From Tragulus kanchil (taxonomy: Eukaryota > Chordata > Mammalia > Artiodactyla > Tragulidae), in the NCBI GenBank assembly GCA_022376925.1, contig JAIOJX010000004.1, positions 123,963,123-124,027,122 of the forward strand: a stretch of 64,000 nt of DNA, given 5' to 3'. A program made the translations under genes and the position numbers. Of this stretch, positions 48,036 through 60,816 are shown piece after piece. The notes under the pieces were generated by a model. It was not told the DNA's origin, did not search any database, and saw nothing but the letters and a program-made list of their open reading frames with translations. The first letter of the stretch is position 1; the number at the start of each line of letters is the position of its first letter.

Positions 48036-48797
48036 TTGGTTTTTAAAGAAAAAAGCCAAAATACTCCAAACAAAAGGACAGTTTGAAAAAAAAAAGTGTG
48101 TTTTATTTTGAAAATACCCAACAGTTGTTTATACTTTATTTAAATAGTTGAAGGGCTCAATATCAGTCCTTTCCTATCATGATATAGCTGATAGGTTTTT
48201 ATTTAAATGTATTTCTTATTTAACTGTGTTTGTCTCCAAGTAATACTTATGGTTAGTCTGTCTTGCCCTTGCTCATCTCCTCTCCAAAACAAGCAGTCTT
48301 AAAAGTGTGGGCGAGCATTTCCTCATCTCCTTGAAAAGTTGTTAACACCTCACAACCTTCTTAGGAAGTTTAAGAGTCTTTGGTGGCTTCTTCTTGTTCT
48401 TTTTTTTTTTTAAATATGATCTTACTTCTTTATTTTGGGGGGGTGGTGCATAGCTGAATGATCCTTTATTCTCTGGCCCACCCCACCTGAATCTTGCTGC
48501 CTGAGCAAGTGCTTCATTCCCTATGCTGTTTTACTTGTAAACCTTACAATCAAACCAATAGACTCTAATTATCAATATTGAGACTTAAACAGCCTTTGCT
48601 TGTTCTTTCAATGATAGACAAAATAATTAGCATAACAATGTCTTCCTTAACACTCTTTTCCTCTCTTTGGTGTTATTTTGTTTTTTATAATTTGGAGTCA
48701 TCGATTATAATCTGACATTATTTTTAAGCATTATCATCATTTGAAAAGACTTTGGCAAAGTCATGTACACCCTGCAATGTCTGAAATGGATAACCAA

Positions 48798-49075
48798 CAA
48801 AAATCTATTGTACGGTTCGATCCCTAGCCTGGGAAGATCCCATGTGCCGCGGAGCGGCTGAACCGATGTGTCCAATTACCAAGCCGGAGCTCTGCAGCGC
48901 ATGCGCCCAGAGCCTGTGCTCTGTGACAACAGAGGCCACTGCAATGGGAGGCTCACACGGGCCAAAGAACAAAGATGGATGAAAATAGATAAATGAAAGA
49001 CCAATAGAAGTGGCCTCGCACTCCCTCCCTCCCCAACCCGCCCCATCCTCCCCCTTACCAAAAAATCTACTTTAT
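48798..49075 (+). mobile_element. Head-less CHR SINE, duplicated copy
   Basis: Copy of 47599-47878 by duplication 17, with two or three single-base losses in the C-rich 3' region. Confidence 0.8.
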
Positions 49076-49718
49076 AGTACTTGGAACTCTGTCCAATGTT
49101 ATGTACTAGTCTGGATGGGAGCAGGGGTTTGGGAGAAAATGGATACATGCATATGTATGGCCGAACCTTTTCACTGTTCACCTGAAACTATCACAAAATT
49201 GTTGATTGGCTATACCCCAATACAAAACATTTTTGGTTTTTAAAGAAAAAAGCCAAAATACTCCAAACAAAAGGACAGTTTGAAAAAAAAAAGTGTGTTT
49301 TATTTTGAAAATACCCAACAGTTGTTTATACTTTATTTAAATAGTTGAAGGGCTCAATATCAGTCCTTTCCTATCATGATATAGCTGATAGGTTTTTATT
49401 TAAATGTATTTCTTATTTAACTGTGTTTGTCTCCAAGTAATACTTATGGTTAGTCTGTCTTGCCCTTGCTCATCTCCTCTCCAAAACAAGCAGTCTTAAA
49501 AGTGTGGGCGAGCATTTCCTCATCTCCTTGAAAAGTTGTTAACACCTCACAACCTTCTTAGGAAGTTTAAGAGTCTTTGGTGGCTTCTTCTTGTTCTTTT
49601 TTTTTTTTAAATATGATCTTACTTCTTTATTTTGGGGGGGTGGTGCATAGCTGAATGATCCTTTATTCTCTGGCCCACCCCACCTGAATCTTGCTGCCTG
49701 AGCAAGTGCTTCATTCCC

Positions 49719-50715
49719 CTCACCCTAGTCCTGGCCCTGCTCCTAGGTATAGATAAAAATAGAGTAAGACTTTTTGTTCTTAAACCGTTTTAGTCAAAGT
49801 CCAAAATTAAAACCATCCCTTATTTTACTTACTCTGTTTTGGTTTTGGTTTAGTGCTAAAACTCTGAATGAAAAATCAACTTAGAGCCAGTAAACACATC
49901 AATAGCAACCAAACATGGAAACATCATGTAAATAAATACAGGACAATTATCTATGAAATAGCTGTCCTTGTATTTTGACAAATATAGGGACAAGTCTCCT
50001 AAGCAAAGCCATCTATAGCGCAAGCCAACAAACACCCTCAGAAAAATTTACCAGTGCTTTTGGCTATGGGTACTACTCCTCAAATGTTAATAAACATGCT
50101 GAACTATCCAAGTCGACCAAGAATATCATTCACTAGCAATCATCAGGGATCCTCAGCAACTCCTCAGTCACTCACAACTGTTTGACTATGTTGACTGCCA
50201 GGTCAAATATTTTTCTAGCTCGAAAATCTAATGAAGAACATCTTTTTATAGTTTACTCTTCATTTTCCTATGAATATCACTTATTACAGTCTTACAAGCT
50301 CCTATGATATTTATTCACAGTATTACTGCTAAAACTAAATTAAATTTCTTAAAATGTATTATTGTGTATAATGAGATCAGCTTCTCTGATCTTTGTTAAG
50401 CTTTCTCCTAAATTAACTTCAAATTACACAAAACCTCCTAGGCACATTTGATCATGAGTTGTTTCACAGCAAACAGTAGATATGCTTAGTTGGTCCAATT
50501 AACTAGGATCAGCCTGCAGTACCTCGGGATATTTGCTGTAGATTTCTAAAACTATGTGTAGAAATTGCCCTACATTCATACAAAAAAAAAAAAAAAACTT
50601 TAATTGAAGCAGTCTGCAAGCTTTTTAAATATGGGCAAATAAATCAAGAAAAATTGAGATAATATCTTCTCTTTTGGACAATGGTAAATCAAGATAATTT
50701 CCATTATCTGAAAAA
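49719..50715. other. AT-rich intergenic DNA
   Basis: Includes a poly-A run at 50581-50597. No gene, RNA or named repeat recognised. Confidence 0.5.
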
Positions 50716-50926
50716 TGAAAGTGCTAGTCTCTCAGTTGTGTCTGAGTCTTTGTAACCCCTGGACTGGAACCTGATAGGTTCCTTTGTCCATGGAATTCTC
50801 CAAGCAAGTATATTGGAGTGGTTTGCCATTTCCTCCTCCAGGGAATCTTCTTGGCCCAGGGATTGAACTTGGGTCTCTTAAATTGCATGAAGATTCTTTA
50901 CCATCTGAACCACCAGGAAAGCCCCT
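50716..50926 (-). mobile_element. Bov-tA SINE
   Basis: 'gtctctcagttgtgtctgag', 'aattctccaagcaagtata', 'gagtggtttgccatttcctc', 'ggattgaacttgggtctc', 'ccaccaggaaagcccc' in antisense order, including the complement of the tRNA head. Single copy. Confidence 0.85.
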
Positions 50927-51578
50927 TCTATTATTGAGTTTATGCTAATCATTTGAAATACCTCTCATTAGCAGTGAGTTAAGTGTTTCTGTCTGTAATG
51001 AATCTAAGCTTTTGATAGTGCAATAAAAATGACTGGATTTGCATTTATACACGCCTTAGCCTTTTCCACTTAAAAGGCATGTAAATAAAAATTATTATCT
51101 ACCAATAGAGGAAACTGAGGTACTACTAACTTTATTTGCACTTTTTTATCAAGCATAAAAGAAGTACTCAGCCTTCATTTCTAGCTAACTTAACACAGTT
51201 ACTAGAAGACAAACACATTTTTTCATTAGAATATGAGGATGAAAAAAATACATTAGCTGACAGAGCCATGCTACTACTAAAAGTATTATAAATTAGATTA
51301 GTCCTTTAAAAATATGAGAAATCGCTTTTCAGAAAAAGAATTATGATGATAATAGCCCTAGGACAACAATTAAAAGGTATTTCTAAATTTCTAGGCATGT
51401 TTAAAACATTTCTTTTCTTTGGTTCACTTTTTAAGAGAAAATTTTTTTTTGGCCTGAGTCATATAATTTCTGTTGCTTCCTACAGAGAAAGAGATGACTT
51501 TTGATGGAATAAATACTGTTCGAAACTTACCAACATTAGCCAGTTTTGACAATGAGTAAAAGATGTAACTGAACTCCT
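50927..51578. other. AT-rich intergenic DNA
   Basis: No gene or repeat family recognised. The segment near 51468 ('tttctgttgcttcctacag') is echoed in the seam of duplication 18. Confidence 0.5.
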
Positions 51579-51900
51579 CCTCCTACCCTGACTGAACCTC
51601 TCCTCCAACTTCTTGACTTCTTTTCAGAGTCTCCCCAGTCTTTTACTTGTAAAGCATTTCAGGTCAGCCTCAGTCTTCTTCTGTAGCTACCATCACTCTC
51701 TTGACTGTTTCATTCAGGCCTGAGTTTTGATCCACCTGCTCTATGCTAATGCTCCCAAATTTTTATCTCAAGTTTAGACTTTGCTCCCCAAACTCCAGAC
51801 TCACACATTCAACTGCTGCCTCAACACCTCTACTTGGATGTCCAATAGCACGCCAAACTCAGCATGTCCCAAAATGACCCTTCCTTGATTCCTTTTATGT
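51579..51900 (+). mobile_element. LINE-2 relic
   Basis: 'ctccccaaactccagactca', 'cacctctacttggatgtcc', 'caaactcagcatgtcccaa' match the typical L2 segment. Copied at 52672-52993. Confidence 0.65.
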
Positions 51901-52064
51901 GTTATAACTAGAGTACTTCTTGTCAGGGTGAGATGCAAACCAAGACCTCTCAAAGGTTGTTGATAAATGTAGACATTTCTATTCATTTTTCCCATAATAA
52001 ATTGTTGTGGTTGATTTTCTCTGTTTCATGTAGGAAGTAAACATGCTGATCTAAGCTAGGAGGC

Positions 52065-52200
52065 AGGAAACCACTGTTCTTTAAAGGGCCAGACAGTAAA
52101 TATTTTGTCTGTACAAACCATACGGTCTCTTCACTGTGTTACAATAAATTTTATTTATTAAAATAAGTGACAAACAAGTATAGTTTACTGATCCTTCATC
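52065..52200 (+). mobile_element. MER1-like hAT-Charlie relic
   Basis: 'ctttaaagggccagacagta' with 'aaatattttgtctgtac', 'aaccatacggtctcttc' and 'caataaattttatttatta' is the pattern of a MER1-type non-autonomous hAT element, internally deleted. Copied at 53158-53293. Confidence 0.65.
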
Positions 52201-52671
52201 AAAGCAATATTTTCTCAGTAACACAGACTAATCACATATTCTACTGTGCTCTTTCTTCTGTAGATAGAACTTTGTTCTTAAGCCTTTGCCCTTATATACC
52301 CACCAAATGACAAGCAAAGAAAACATGAAATAGTGTCATTATGCCAAGGAAGACTTGATGATTTCATACATCTGGCTCTAACCCCAATGCCTCCACTTAG
52401 ATTTGTTATATTGCACTGTTCCAGTTTATTCTAGACAACAAATATTGCCCAAGTTCTTATGACGTGTCAGTATGGGGAATTTTAAAAAAGAAAAATGTAA
52501 TATATGTCTCCTCAATGAGTTTATAAACTAATTAGTGAGGCACACACAAACTAAATAACAGCATGAACTGTAATTCAAGAAACATGATATGGCAATATCA
52601 GATTAAATATCCATCTAGTGGCACTATATTTCTGTTGCTTCCTAAAAATGCTACCCAAATTTTTAATTCTA

Positions 52672-52993
52672 CCTCCTACCCTGACTGAACCTCTCCTCCA
52701 ACTTCTTGACTTCTTTTCAGAGTCTCCCCAGTCTTTTACTTGTAAAGCATTTCAGGTCAGCCTCAGTCTTCTTCTGTAGCTACCATCACTCTCTTGACTG
52801 TTTCATTCAGGCCTGAGTTTTGATCCACCTGCTCTATGCTAATGCTCCCAAATTTTTATCTCAAGTTTAGACTTTGCTCCCCAAACTCCAGACTCACACA
52901 TTCAACTGCTGCCTCAACACCTCTACTTGGATGTCCAATAGCACGCCAAACTCAGCATGTCCCAAAATGACCCTTCCTTGATTCCTTTTATGT
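52672..52993 (+). mobile_element. LINE-2 relic, duplicated copy
   Basis: Copy of 51579-51900; offset 1093. Confidence 0.65.
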
Positions 52994-53157
52994 GTTATAA
53001 CTAGAGTACTTCTTGTCAGGGTGAGATGCAAACCAAGACCTCTCAAAGGTTGTTGATAAATGTAGACATTTCTATTCATTTTTCCCATAATAAATTGTTG
53101 TGGTTGATTTTCTCTGTTTCATGTAGGAAGTAAACATGCTGATCTAAGCTAGGAGGC

Positions 53158-53293
53158 AGGAAACCACTGTTCTTTAAAGGGCCAGACAGTAAATATTTTG
53201 TCTGTACAAACCATACGGTCTCTTCACTGTGTTACAATAAATTTTATTTATTAAAATAAGTGACAAACAAGTATAGTTTACTGATCCTTCATC
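53158..53293 (+). mobile_element. MER1-like hAT relic, duplicated copy
   Basis: Copy of 52065-52200 by duplication 18. Confidence 0.65.
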
Positions 53294-53944
53294 AAAGCAA
53301 TATTTTCTCAGTAACACAGACTAATCACATATTCTACTGTGCTCTTTCTTCTGTAGATAGAACTTTGTTCTTAAGCCTTTGCCCTTATATACCCACCAAA
53401 TGACAAGCAAAGAAAACATGAAATAGTGTCATTATGCCAAGGAAGACTTGATGATTTCATACATCTGGCTCTAACCCCAATGCCTCCACTTAGATTTGTT
53501 ATATTGCACTGTTCCAGTTTATTCTAGACAACAAATATTGCCCAAGTTCTTATGACGTGTCAGTATGGGGAATTTTAAAAAAGAAAAATGTAATATATGT
53601 CTCCTCAATGAGTTTATAAACTAATTAGTGAGGCACACACAAACTAAATAACAGCATGAACTGTAATTCAAGAAACATGATATGGCAATATCAGATTAAA
53701 TATCCATCTAGTGGCACAAAAAATAAATGCAAAGAGTTCAGAGGAAGGCTGTGTACGCTATCAGTGAAGGCTGAGGGAGAAAGGACGTTACCCAGGACAT
53801 AAACAATTAATAGAATTTAGATAAATAGATTGTGGGATTTTCAAATGAATTTCAGGAACCAATAAGGTCACAAAATAAGCAAAGAATGTATGTACACACA
53901 TTCAGACAACAATAAGCAAACCCAACTGAAGAAAGCAGCATTTG

Positions 53945-54400
53945 TCATAATTCCTTTGATTGCAAGGGACAAATAACCCAACTCAAACGGAGGACTGATA
54001 AATTCTTTTTACTACAAATTAAGTGACAGAAGTTGCTTTGTCAGACACAATTACGACTGCAGGATGCTGCTATTATTCCAGGGCTCTCTGTCATTCTTTC
54101 CCTCTCCACTTGCTCCTCTCTGAGGTCTGACTTCAGTTTGCACATTGGCTATCTGCACCTGCTAGCAAAAATGGCCACTGACATTACCATATGCATCATA
54201 CACTTGACTTAGAAATTCTATGGAAAGAAAGTACTTCTTCCTCACAACACCTTAATGTCAATTCAAGGAAGAAGAATGATTGACTTAATAAAGATCATTT
54301 ACACAAATGAACTATAATAACTACTGCAGCCAAAGGAACAAGGCTGTTATTTCTTCTGCCCTCAGCATCCGTCACATCCTGTGATGGTTGTGGGAAAAGG
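53945..54400. mobile_element. Unclassified ancient interspersed repeat
   Basis: 'attgcaagggacaaataacc' with 'aactcaaacggaggactgat', then 'aaatggccactgacattacc', resembles an old mammalian repeat I cannot name with certainty. Copied at about 55028-55484. Confidence 0.35.
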
Positions 54401-54424
54401 TGCACAGCAATTGGAGGATTGTAC

Positions 54425-54555
54425 TAAGTCTCTTCAGTCATGCCGGTCTCTTTGCAGCCCCGTGGACTGTAGCCTGCCAGGCTCCTCAGTTCATGGAATT
54501 CTCCAGGTAAGAATACTGGAGTGGGTTGCCATTTCCTTCTCCAGGGGATCTTTCC
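54425..54555 (-). mobile_element. Bov-tA SINE truncated at a duplication seam
   Basis: Starts 'ctaagtctcttcagtcatgc', has 'gccaggctcctcagttcatg', and stops at 'ccaggggatctttcc', where duplication 19 restarts. The complete version is at 55508-55727. Confidence 0.85.
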
Positions 54556-55507
54556 AACCCCAATGCCTCCACTTAGATTTGTTATATTGCACTGTTCCAG
54601 TTTATTCTAGACAACAAATATTGCCCAAGTTCTTATGACGTGTCAGTATGGGGAATTTTAAAAAAGAAAAATGTAATATATGTCTCCTCAATGAGTTTAT
54701 AAACTAATTAGTGAGGCACACACAAACTAAATAACAGCATGAACTGTAATTCAAGAAACATGATATGGCAATATCAGATTAAATATCCATCTAGTGGCAC
54801 AAAAAATAAATGCAAAGAGTTCAGAGGAAGGCTGTGTACGCTATCAGTGAAGGCTGAGGGAGAAAGGACGTTACCCAGGACATAAACAATTAATAGAATT
54901 TAGATAAATAGATTGTGGGATTTTCAAATGAATTTCAGGAACCAATAAGGTCACAAAATAAGCAAAGAATGTATGTACACACATTCAGACAACAATAAGC
55001 AAACCCAACTGAAGAAAGCAGCATTTGTCATAATTCCTTTGATTGCAAGGGACAAATAACCCAACTCAAACGGAGGACTGATAAATTCTTTTTACTACAA
55101 ATTAAGTGACAGAAGTTGCTTTGTCAGACACAATTACGACTGCAGGATGCTGCTATTATTCCAGGGCTCTCTGTCATTCTTTCCCTCTCCACTTGCTCCT
55201 CTCTGAGGTCTGACTTCAGTTTGCACATTGGCTATCTGCACCTGCTAGCAAAAATGGCCACTGACATTACCATATGCATCATACACTTGACTTAGAAATT
55301 CTATGGAAAGAAAGTACTTCTTCCTCACAACACCTTAATGTCAATTCAAGGAAGAAGAATGATTGACTTAATAAAGATCATTTACACAAATGAACTATAA
55401 TAACTACTGCAGCCAAAGGAACAAGGCTGTTATTTCTTCTGCCCTCAGCATCCGTCACATCCTGTGATGGTTGTGGGGAAAAGGTGCACAGCAATTGGAG
55501 GATTGTA

Positions 55508-55727
55508 CTAAGTCCCTTCAGTCATGCCGGTCTCTTTGCAGCCCCGTGGACTGTAGCCTGCCAGGCTCCTCAGTTCATGGAATTCTCCAGGTAAGAATAC
55601 TGGAGTGGGTTGCCATTTCCTTCTCCAGGGGATCTTTCCAACCCAGGGATCAAACCCATGTCTCTTAGGTCTCTCTCTTGCATTGGCAGATGGGTTCTTT
55701 ACCACTAGCACCACCTAGGAAGCTCCA
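55508..55727 (-). mobile_element. Bov-tA SINE
   Basis: Full antisense order from 'ctaagtcccttcagtcatgc' through 'ggttgccatttccttctcc', 'caaacccatgtctcttagg' and 'ctttaccactagcaccacc'. Frames on both strands are SINE-derived. Confidence 0.88.
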
Positions 55728-56189
55728 TGGTGAGGGTGGTATTCCTCAAAAGTAATAGAAATGCTATATAGGCAAAAACAACAGATTTTCTTGTAAAAAT
55801 TGACCTCATTCTTTTCCATAGGTTTATTAGAGTAAAATATTTGAGGGGTATACTATATTTCCATCTGAGTCACCATTCTATGAATTATGCAACTGAATCC
55901 TAAAGTCTGACAATATCTAGGAAGATATCTGAAACCCTGAAATTCCCTTAAGATATTCAGCAATGTGGTCCTACAAGGTGGGTTCACTCTCTACTCTTCT
56001 CACCACATCCCCAAATCACTATCATAAGGGAATAAAGCTGAGAAGACATTCAAATTTAGACAATGGATCTGCAAGTACTATATAGATAAGAAGTTCAAAC
56101 TTTATTATATGTATCCTTGATAGTGACAGTAACTTGGATACCATTGTGGAAGCTGACATTTATATTTCATTTTTTAAATCTTGTACTTT
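55728..56189. other. AT-rich intergenic DNA
   Basis: No gene or repeat family recognised. Confidence 0.5.
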
Positions 56190-56540
56190 TTGCTAATCCA
56201 ATTTTTAAATTTATTTATTTTTTAAATTGAAGGACAATTGCTTTTCAGAATTTTGTTAGTTTCTACCAAACATCAACATGAAATAGCCATAGGTGTACAC
56301 CATGGTACACACATGTGCTTTCCTTCTTGAACCTTCCTCCCATTGCCCTCCCCATCCTGCTCAGCTAGGATACAGAGCCCCTGTTTGAGTCCTCTGAGTC
56401 ATACAGCAAGTTCCCATTGGCTATTTATTTTACACATGGTAATATAAGTTTTCATGTCACTCTCTCCACACATCTCACCCTTTCCTTCTGCCCCTTCCCC
56501 TGGGTGTCCATAATAAATACTATATTTTTTAATTACCTAC
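56190..56540 (-). mobile_element. LINE-1 3'-UTR, antisense
   Basis: 'aaattgaaggacaattgctt', 'catcaacatgaaatagccat', 'cttgaaccttcctcccattg', 'cagcaagttcccattggcta', 'cccctgggtgtccataa' follow the antisense order of a ruminant L1 3'-UTR. BovB origin is a less likely alternative. Confidence 0.6.
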
Positions 56541-57039
56541 TTGCAAAATAATCTGAGTCTTGCTTGCTTGCTTATATTCTCATGGAGAAACTAAAGCTAC
56601 AATATCCTAATAACCTGAGTTTCTCTCTCCTCCCTCATCCACATAATCCCATACCTTTCAAATTTTAGCTATCATATGCCAATGACCTAAAACATTCTTG
56701 GGGGTGTCAGAAGACCAAGTGGTTTTATTCCACAACTACCCCAATGCTCTTATGTATGGGTAAACAGAACAATCTAAATTCACTGAGGAATATTGAAGGA
56801 TATGACTAATCACATGTGTAAGATTTGCTGTCAAGGACAACTGCAGGAGGTACTGATGAAGAATTATGAAAAACAGGATGTGAGAGAAAATCTGATAAAG
56901 AATTATGAAGAAAAACCAACAAGATAAAGAATTATGAACTACAGGACATCAGAGTAAACACAATGTAACTGCTGATACAAGTTGAATGCTAGTTGATTAT
57001 TACTAAAAGTAGAATGATGTATAGAAACTATAGCTTTAA
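56541..57039. other. Unique sequence with short local repeats
   Basis: Between 56850 and 56945 the phrase 'aagaattatga' occurs three times at ~40-base spacing, a small irregular tandem array. No gene recognised. Confidence 0.5.
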
Positions 57040-57368
57040 TTCCTTACAAAGAGAGATCCTCTGTCCTTTGGATTTTTCAAGCAAGAATACTGCAGTTGCC
57101 ATTTCTTCCTCCAGTGGACTGCAGGTAGATTATTTACCCATTGAGTCATCAAAGAGTGTGTGTGTGTGTATACGCGTGCACACATGCACGTGTGTATGCA
57201 TACAAACAAATCACTTCAGTTGTTTCAGACTCTGCAGCCTCACGGACCACAGCCTAACAGGTGCCTCTGTCTATGGGATTTCCCTTCTCCGGGGCATCTT
57301 CCTGACACGGGATCTAACCCGTGTCTCTAAAGCCTCCTGCAATGGCCTGCAGGTTATTTTCCACTAGT
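57040..57368 (-). mobile_element. Diverged Bov-tA SINE remains with an internal GT-rich tract
   Basis: Two partial Bov-tA-like segments flank an alternating GT/CA tract (57158-57205): 'ctttggatttttcaagcaag' with 'tgccatttcttcctcca' before, and 'cagttgtttcagactctg' with 'cctctgtctatggg' and 'ggatctaacccgtgtctc' after. This could be two adjacent insertions. The 124-aa frame here is SINE-derived. Confidence 0.65.
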
Positions 57369-57556
57369 GTCTCTACAGCTCTGTGACTGCTTTCTGGCTA
57401 CCTCCAAACATTCTGGGCACTCACTATTTTTCAATTAAAAAAAGTAGAAACTAACACTACGTTGCCAAACAATTATACTCCAATTAAATAAAATCAGCTA
57501 ATTCCATATTTATAATTGAGGCATTTCTTCAAATATCAATTTTATTTTTCACAAAA

Positions 57557-57879
57557 GACTACAACCTTTTTTTAAAATATTTTTTTAAATATTATTTTAA
57601 ACCTTTTTTTGGCCCCTTGTATTAATCTTTCATTTACTTTCATCCATCTTTGTTCTTTGGCCTGTGTGGGCCTCCCGTCGCAGTGGCCTCGCTCATCGCA
57701 AAGCACCAGCTCTGGGCACATGCACTCCAGAGCTCTGGCTCGGTAGTTGGACACATCGGTCCAACCGCTCTGCAGCACGTGGGATCTCCCCAGGCCAGGG
57801 ATCGAACTGGCACCCCTTGCACTGCAAGGCAGTGTCCTTACCCACTGGACCACCAGGGAAGCACAGACTACAACCTTTT
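57557..57879 (-). mobile_element. CHR-type SINE, CpG-rich variant, antisense, with target-site duplication
   Basis: Body 57571-57865: T-rich tail at the left, 'ttggcctgtgtgggcctccc' in the middle, B-box complement 'ggatcgaac' at 57799-57807 and the head complement 'ccaccagggaagc' at the right. Target-site duplication 'gactacaacctttt' at 57557-57570 and 57866-57879. More diverged than the copies at 5403 and 34197: the CG-palindrome is lost. Confidence 0.9.
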
Positions 57880-58201
57880 ACTTAGAATTTCCAGTGGGGT
57901 TCTGGGAGTCACTTTAAGAACGTAAAGGAAGGGCACGTCAGGAGAGTGAATTGAGACACTCTGAAATGCAGTGGACACAAGGTTTCACAGAATTTATTTA
58001 AACCTTTTGTGTCACTGAGATCATTTAAAATCTAAACCAAAATTTCTTGTTCAGAAAGATGTAGCCAAAGTGTTTCCAAAATTAACCCAGACCATGAAAT
58101 GACCAAATTGCTAACTGTAGGGTACTGAATACTAAAAGTATCTATTAGCTTTCTTTAACTTTTTTCAAAGTCAAATATTCTAGTTTGTTCTTCTGAAATA
58201 A
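57880..58201. other. AT-rich intergenic DNA
   Basis: No gene or repeat family recognised. Confidence 0.5.
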
Positions 58202-58519
58202 CTGGTTCCCACTAACAGCATGAATGTTTAAGTCAATACTGTAAAAGTGTGAAATGAATACACTAAAGTATATATTTTTATCTATGTGCCATTTTATTAT
58301 TTCTCAATTGCTGTTCTTTTACATTCTGTTTCTTTTAAAAAATATATGTATGAAATTAAAATACACACAAAAAATTACACAGTACCAAATAAAAAGTTAA
58401 AGTGTTCTACCCGATCCCACAAATCCCAGTCACTTTCCCTGGAGAAAATAATTTTTTGCTAATTTTGCTTTTAATTTCCTAGTGGTTATCACCACAATTC
58501 TAAATTGTATGCTTAATCT

Positions 58520-59283
58520 CTGGCTTGGGAACTATCTTTATGCTGATGACTCCAAATATTTAACTCTAATCATGACTTCTTGACTGAGCTCTGGACTCCC
58601 AAAGCCAGCTTCCAGCTTGCATGTGTAATGAGCACTGCAAACTTAACAACTCTAAAATAGAATTTTAGATTCCACAGTATTTCCTACTGTAAACTAAATT
58701 ATACCATTTAGTCTCTCCAACTTCTGTAAATACCAGTATGATCTACCTGGATACTCATATTAAAAATCATTCCTAATTCTTCCTTTTTCTTCTTCATTTC
58801 TATTCAATCAATCAGTAATTCAAAAGAATTCTATCTGATCAAAATATATCTTGAATATTTCCTCTTCTATACATCTCTGCTCCTCTTACTCCAGACCACC
58901 AATGCTTCCTAACTGAACCACTAGAACATGTATTAACTGGACTCCTTGCTTCAACCCTCGCCACATTTCCAATCCAGTTTCTGTACAGCAGCCAGACAAG
59001 TCTTTATAATATTAATAAGTCAGACCCTGTTTAAAACTCTTCTACTACATTTAGAAGAAACTGACAAGCCTTCTCGTGACTGAGAAGCTCCTGTGTGATC
59101 TGATTCTTGTCCACCTCTCTAACCTTATCTCTTACCACACTGCAATTTACACTCCTTGCTTAAATTGCCCTGGGCTCTGTTCCTGTCCTTCAGCGCACCA
59201 AGAGAGATCTGCCTTACTTCCATTTTCTCATCCATGAGGTTAGTTTAGATGTCACTTCCTTAACAATCCTGGGCAAACCCATT
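58520..59283 (+). mobile_element. LINE-2 relic
   Basis: L2 order: 'atgctgatgactccaaatat', 'gagctctggactcccaaagc', later 'ccagtttctgtacagcagcc', 'aagtcagaccctgtttaaaa', 'cctgggctctgttcctgtcc', 'tagatgtcacttccttaac'. No coding capacity. Copied at 59603-60366. Confidence 0.65.
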
Positions 59284-59602
59284 CCTGGTTCCCACTAACA
59301 GCATGAATGTTTAAGTCAATACTGTAAAAGTGTGAAATGAATACACTAAAGTATATATTTTTATCTATGTGCCATTTTATTATTTCTCAATTGCTGTTCT
59401 TTTACATTCTGTTTCTTTTAAAAAATATATGTATGAAATTAAAATACACACAAAAAATTACACAGTACCAAATAAAAAGTTAAAGTGTTCTACCCGATCC
59501 CACAAATCCCAGTCACTTTCCCTGGAGAAAATAATTTTTTGCTAATTTTGCTTTTAATTTCCTAGTGGTTATCACCACAATTCTAAATTGTATGCTTAAT
59601 CT

Positions 59603-60366
59603 CTGGCTTGGGAACTATCTTTATGCTGATGACTCCAAATATTTAACTCTAATCATGACTTCTTGACTGAGCTCTGGACTCCCAAAGCCAGCTTCCAGCT
59701 TGCATGTGTAATGAGCACTGCAAACTTAACAACTCTAAAATAGAATTTTAGATTCCACAGTATTTCCTACTGTAAACTAAATTATACCATTTAGTCTCTC
59801 CAACTTCTGTAAATACCAGTATGATCTACCTGGATACTCATATTAAAAATCATTCCTAATTCTTCCTTTTTCTTCTTCATTTCTATTCAATCAATCAGTA
59901 ATTCAAAAGAATTCTATCTGATCAAAATATATCTTGAATATTTCCTCTTCTATACATCTCTGCTCCTCTTACTCCAGACCACCAATGCTTCCTAACTGAA
60001 CCACTAGAACATGTATTAACTGGACTCCTTGCTTCAACCCTCGCCACATTTCCAATCCAGTTTCTGTACAGCAGCCAGACAAGTCTTTATAATATTAATA
60101 AGTCAGACCCTGTTTAAAACTCTTCTACTACATTTAGAAGAAACTGACAAGCCTTCTCGTGACTGAGAAGCTCCTGTGTGATCTGATTCTTGTCCACCTC
60201 TCTAACCTTATCTCTTACCACACTGCAATTTACACTCCTTGCTTAAATTGCCCTGGGCTCTGTTCCTGTCCTTCAGCGCACCAAGAGAGATCTGCCTTAC
60301 TTCCATTTTCTCATCCATGAGGTTAGTTTAGATGTCACTTCCTTAACAATCCTGGGCAAACCCATT
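59603..60366 (+). mobile_element. LINE-2 relic, duplicated copy
   Basis: Copy of 58520-59283; offset 1083. Confidence 0.65.
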
Positions 60367-60367
60367 C

Positions 60368-60816
60368 CAGTGCTCTTCCCCCTCAGTTTTTCATGTAGGT
60401 GTTGCAAAGATTTCATTTCTCAGCTTCCTTGTAGCTTTAAGAGGCTATGTTTCTCAGTTATGCCAATAAGACATATCTTAAGCCATCTTAGCCATTTCAT
60501 CCTTCCTTTCTGGAATGCAGACAGACAGTTAGCTGTGCAGTTACCCTGGTAAGGATGCCAGAGTGGAGAGAAAGGAGGAGCATTGTTCCTTGAGATTATT
60601 GCTGAGATATCATATCAGCTATGAACTGAAATCCTAGACTTCTTATTTCATGAGAAAAATAACTTCATTGTTTAAGTCAGTATTTATGAGGTTTTCTGGT
60701 AATCTTGGGTAAACATAATCTCAAATTATATAACATCCATACTGGTTTCCATTTATCATGTTGTCCTCTTAAAATTATTTTATAACATTTATTTGGATCA
60801 GAATTTTTACTAGCTA
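60368..60816. other. Unclassified sequence
   Basis: 60380-60640 may be a diverged ancient repeat ('ccttgtagctttaagaggct'), but no family could be named. No gene seen. Confidence 0.4.

Larger units (their letters stand above)
47321..49718. repeat. Tandem duplication 17 (unit ~1200 bp)
   Basis: Copy A is 47321-48520 and copy B 48522-49718. The seam is clean ('gcttcattcc' joined to 'ctatgctg'). The offset falls from 1201 to 1197 through single-base losses in copy B (near 48703, 48746 and within 49016-49024). It carries an L1 3' end and a CHR SINE in both copies. Confidence 0.95.
51579..53717. repeat. Tandem duplication 18 (unit 1093 bp)
   Basis: Copy A is 51579-52624 and copy B 52672-53717. 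The seam 52625-52671 starts like 51468 ('tatttctgttgcttccta'), then skips about 60 bases before joining the unit, so it is a deleted and mutated version of the true upstream flank. Confidence 0.95.
53473..55642. repeat. Tandem duplication 19 (unit ~1084 bp)
   Basis: Copy A is 53473-54555 and copy B 54556-55642. Clean seam inside a Bov-tA SINE: 'gatctttcc' is joined to 'aaccccaatgcc', sharing 'aaccc'. Copy B has an extra G ('gttgtggggaaaag'). The first ~245 bases are present three times (52379, 53473, 54556) by overlap with duplication 18. Confidence 0.95.
58202..60367. repeat. Tandem duplication 20 (unit 1083 bp)
   Basis: Copy A is 58202-59284 and copy B 59285-60367. Clean seam ('aacccattc' joined to 'ctggttcccac'), and the copies look identical by eye throughout. 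The unit is mostly an L2 relic. Confidence 0.96.
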
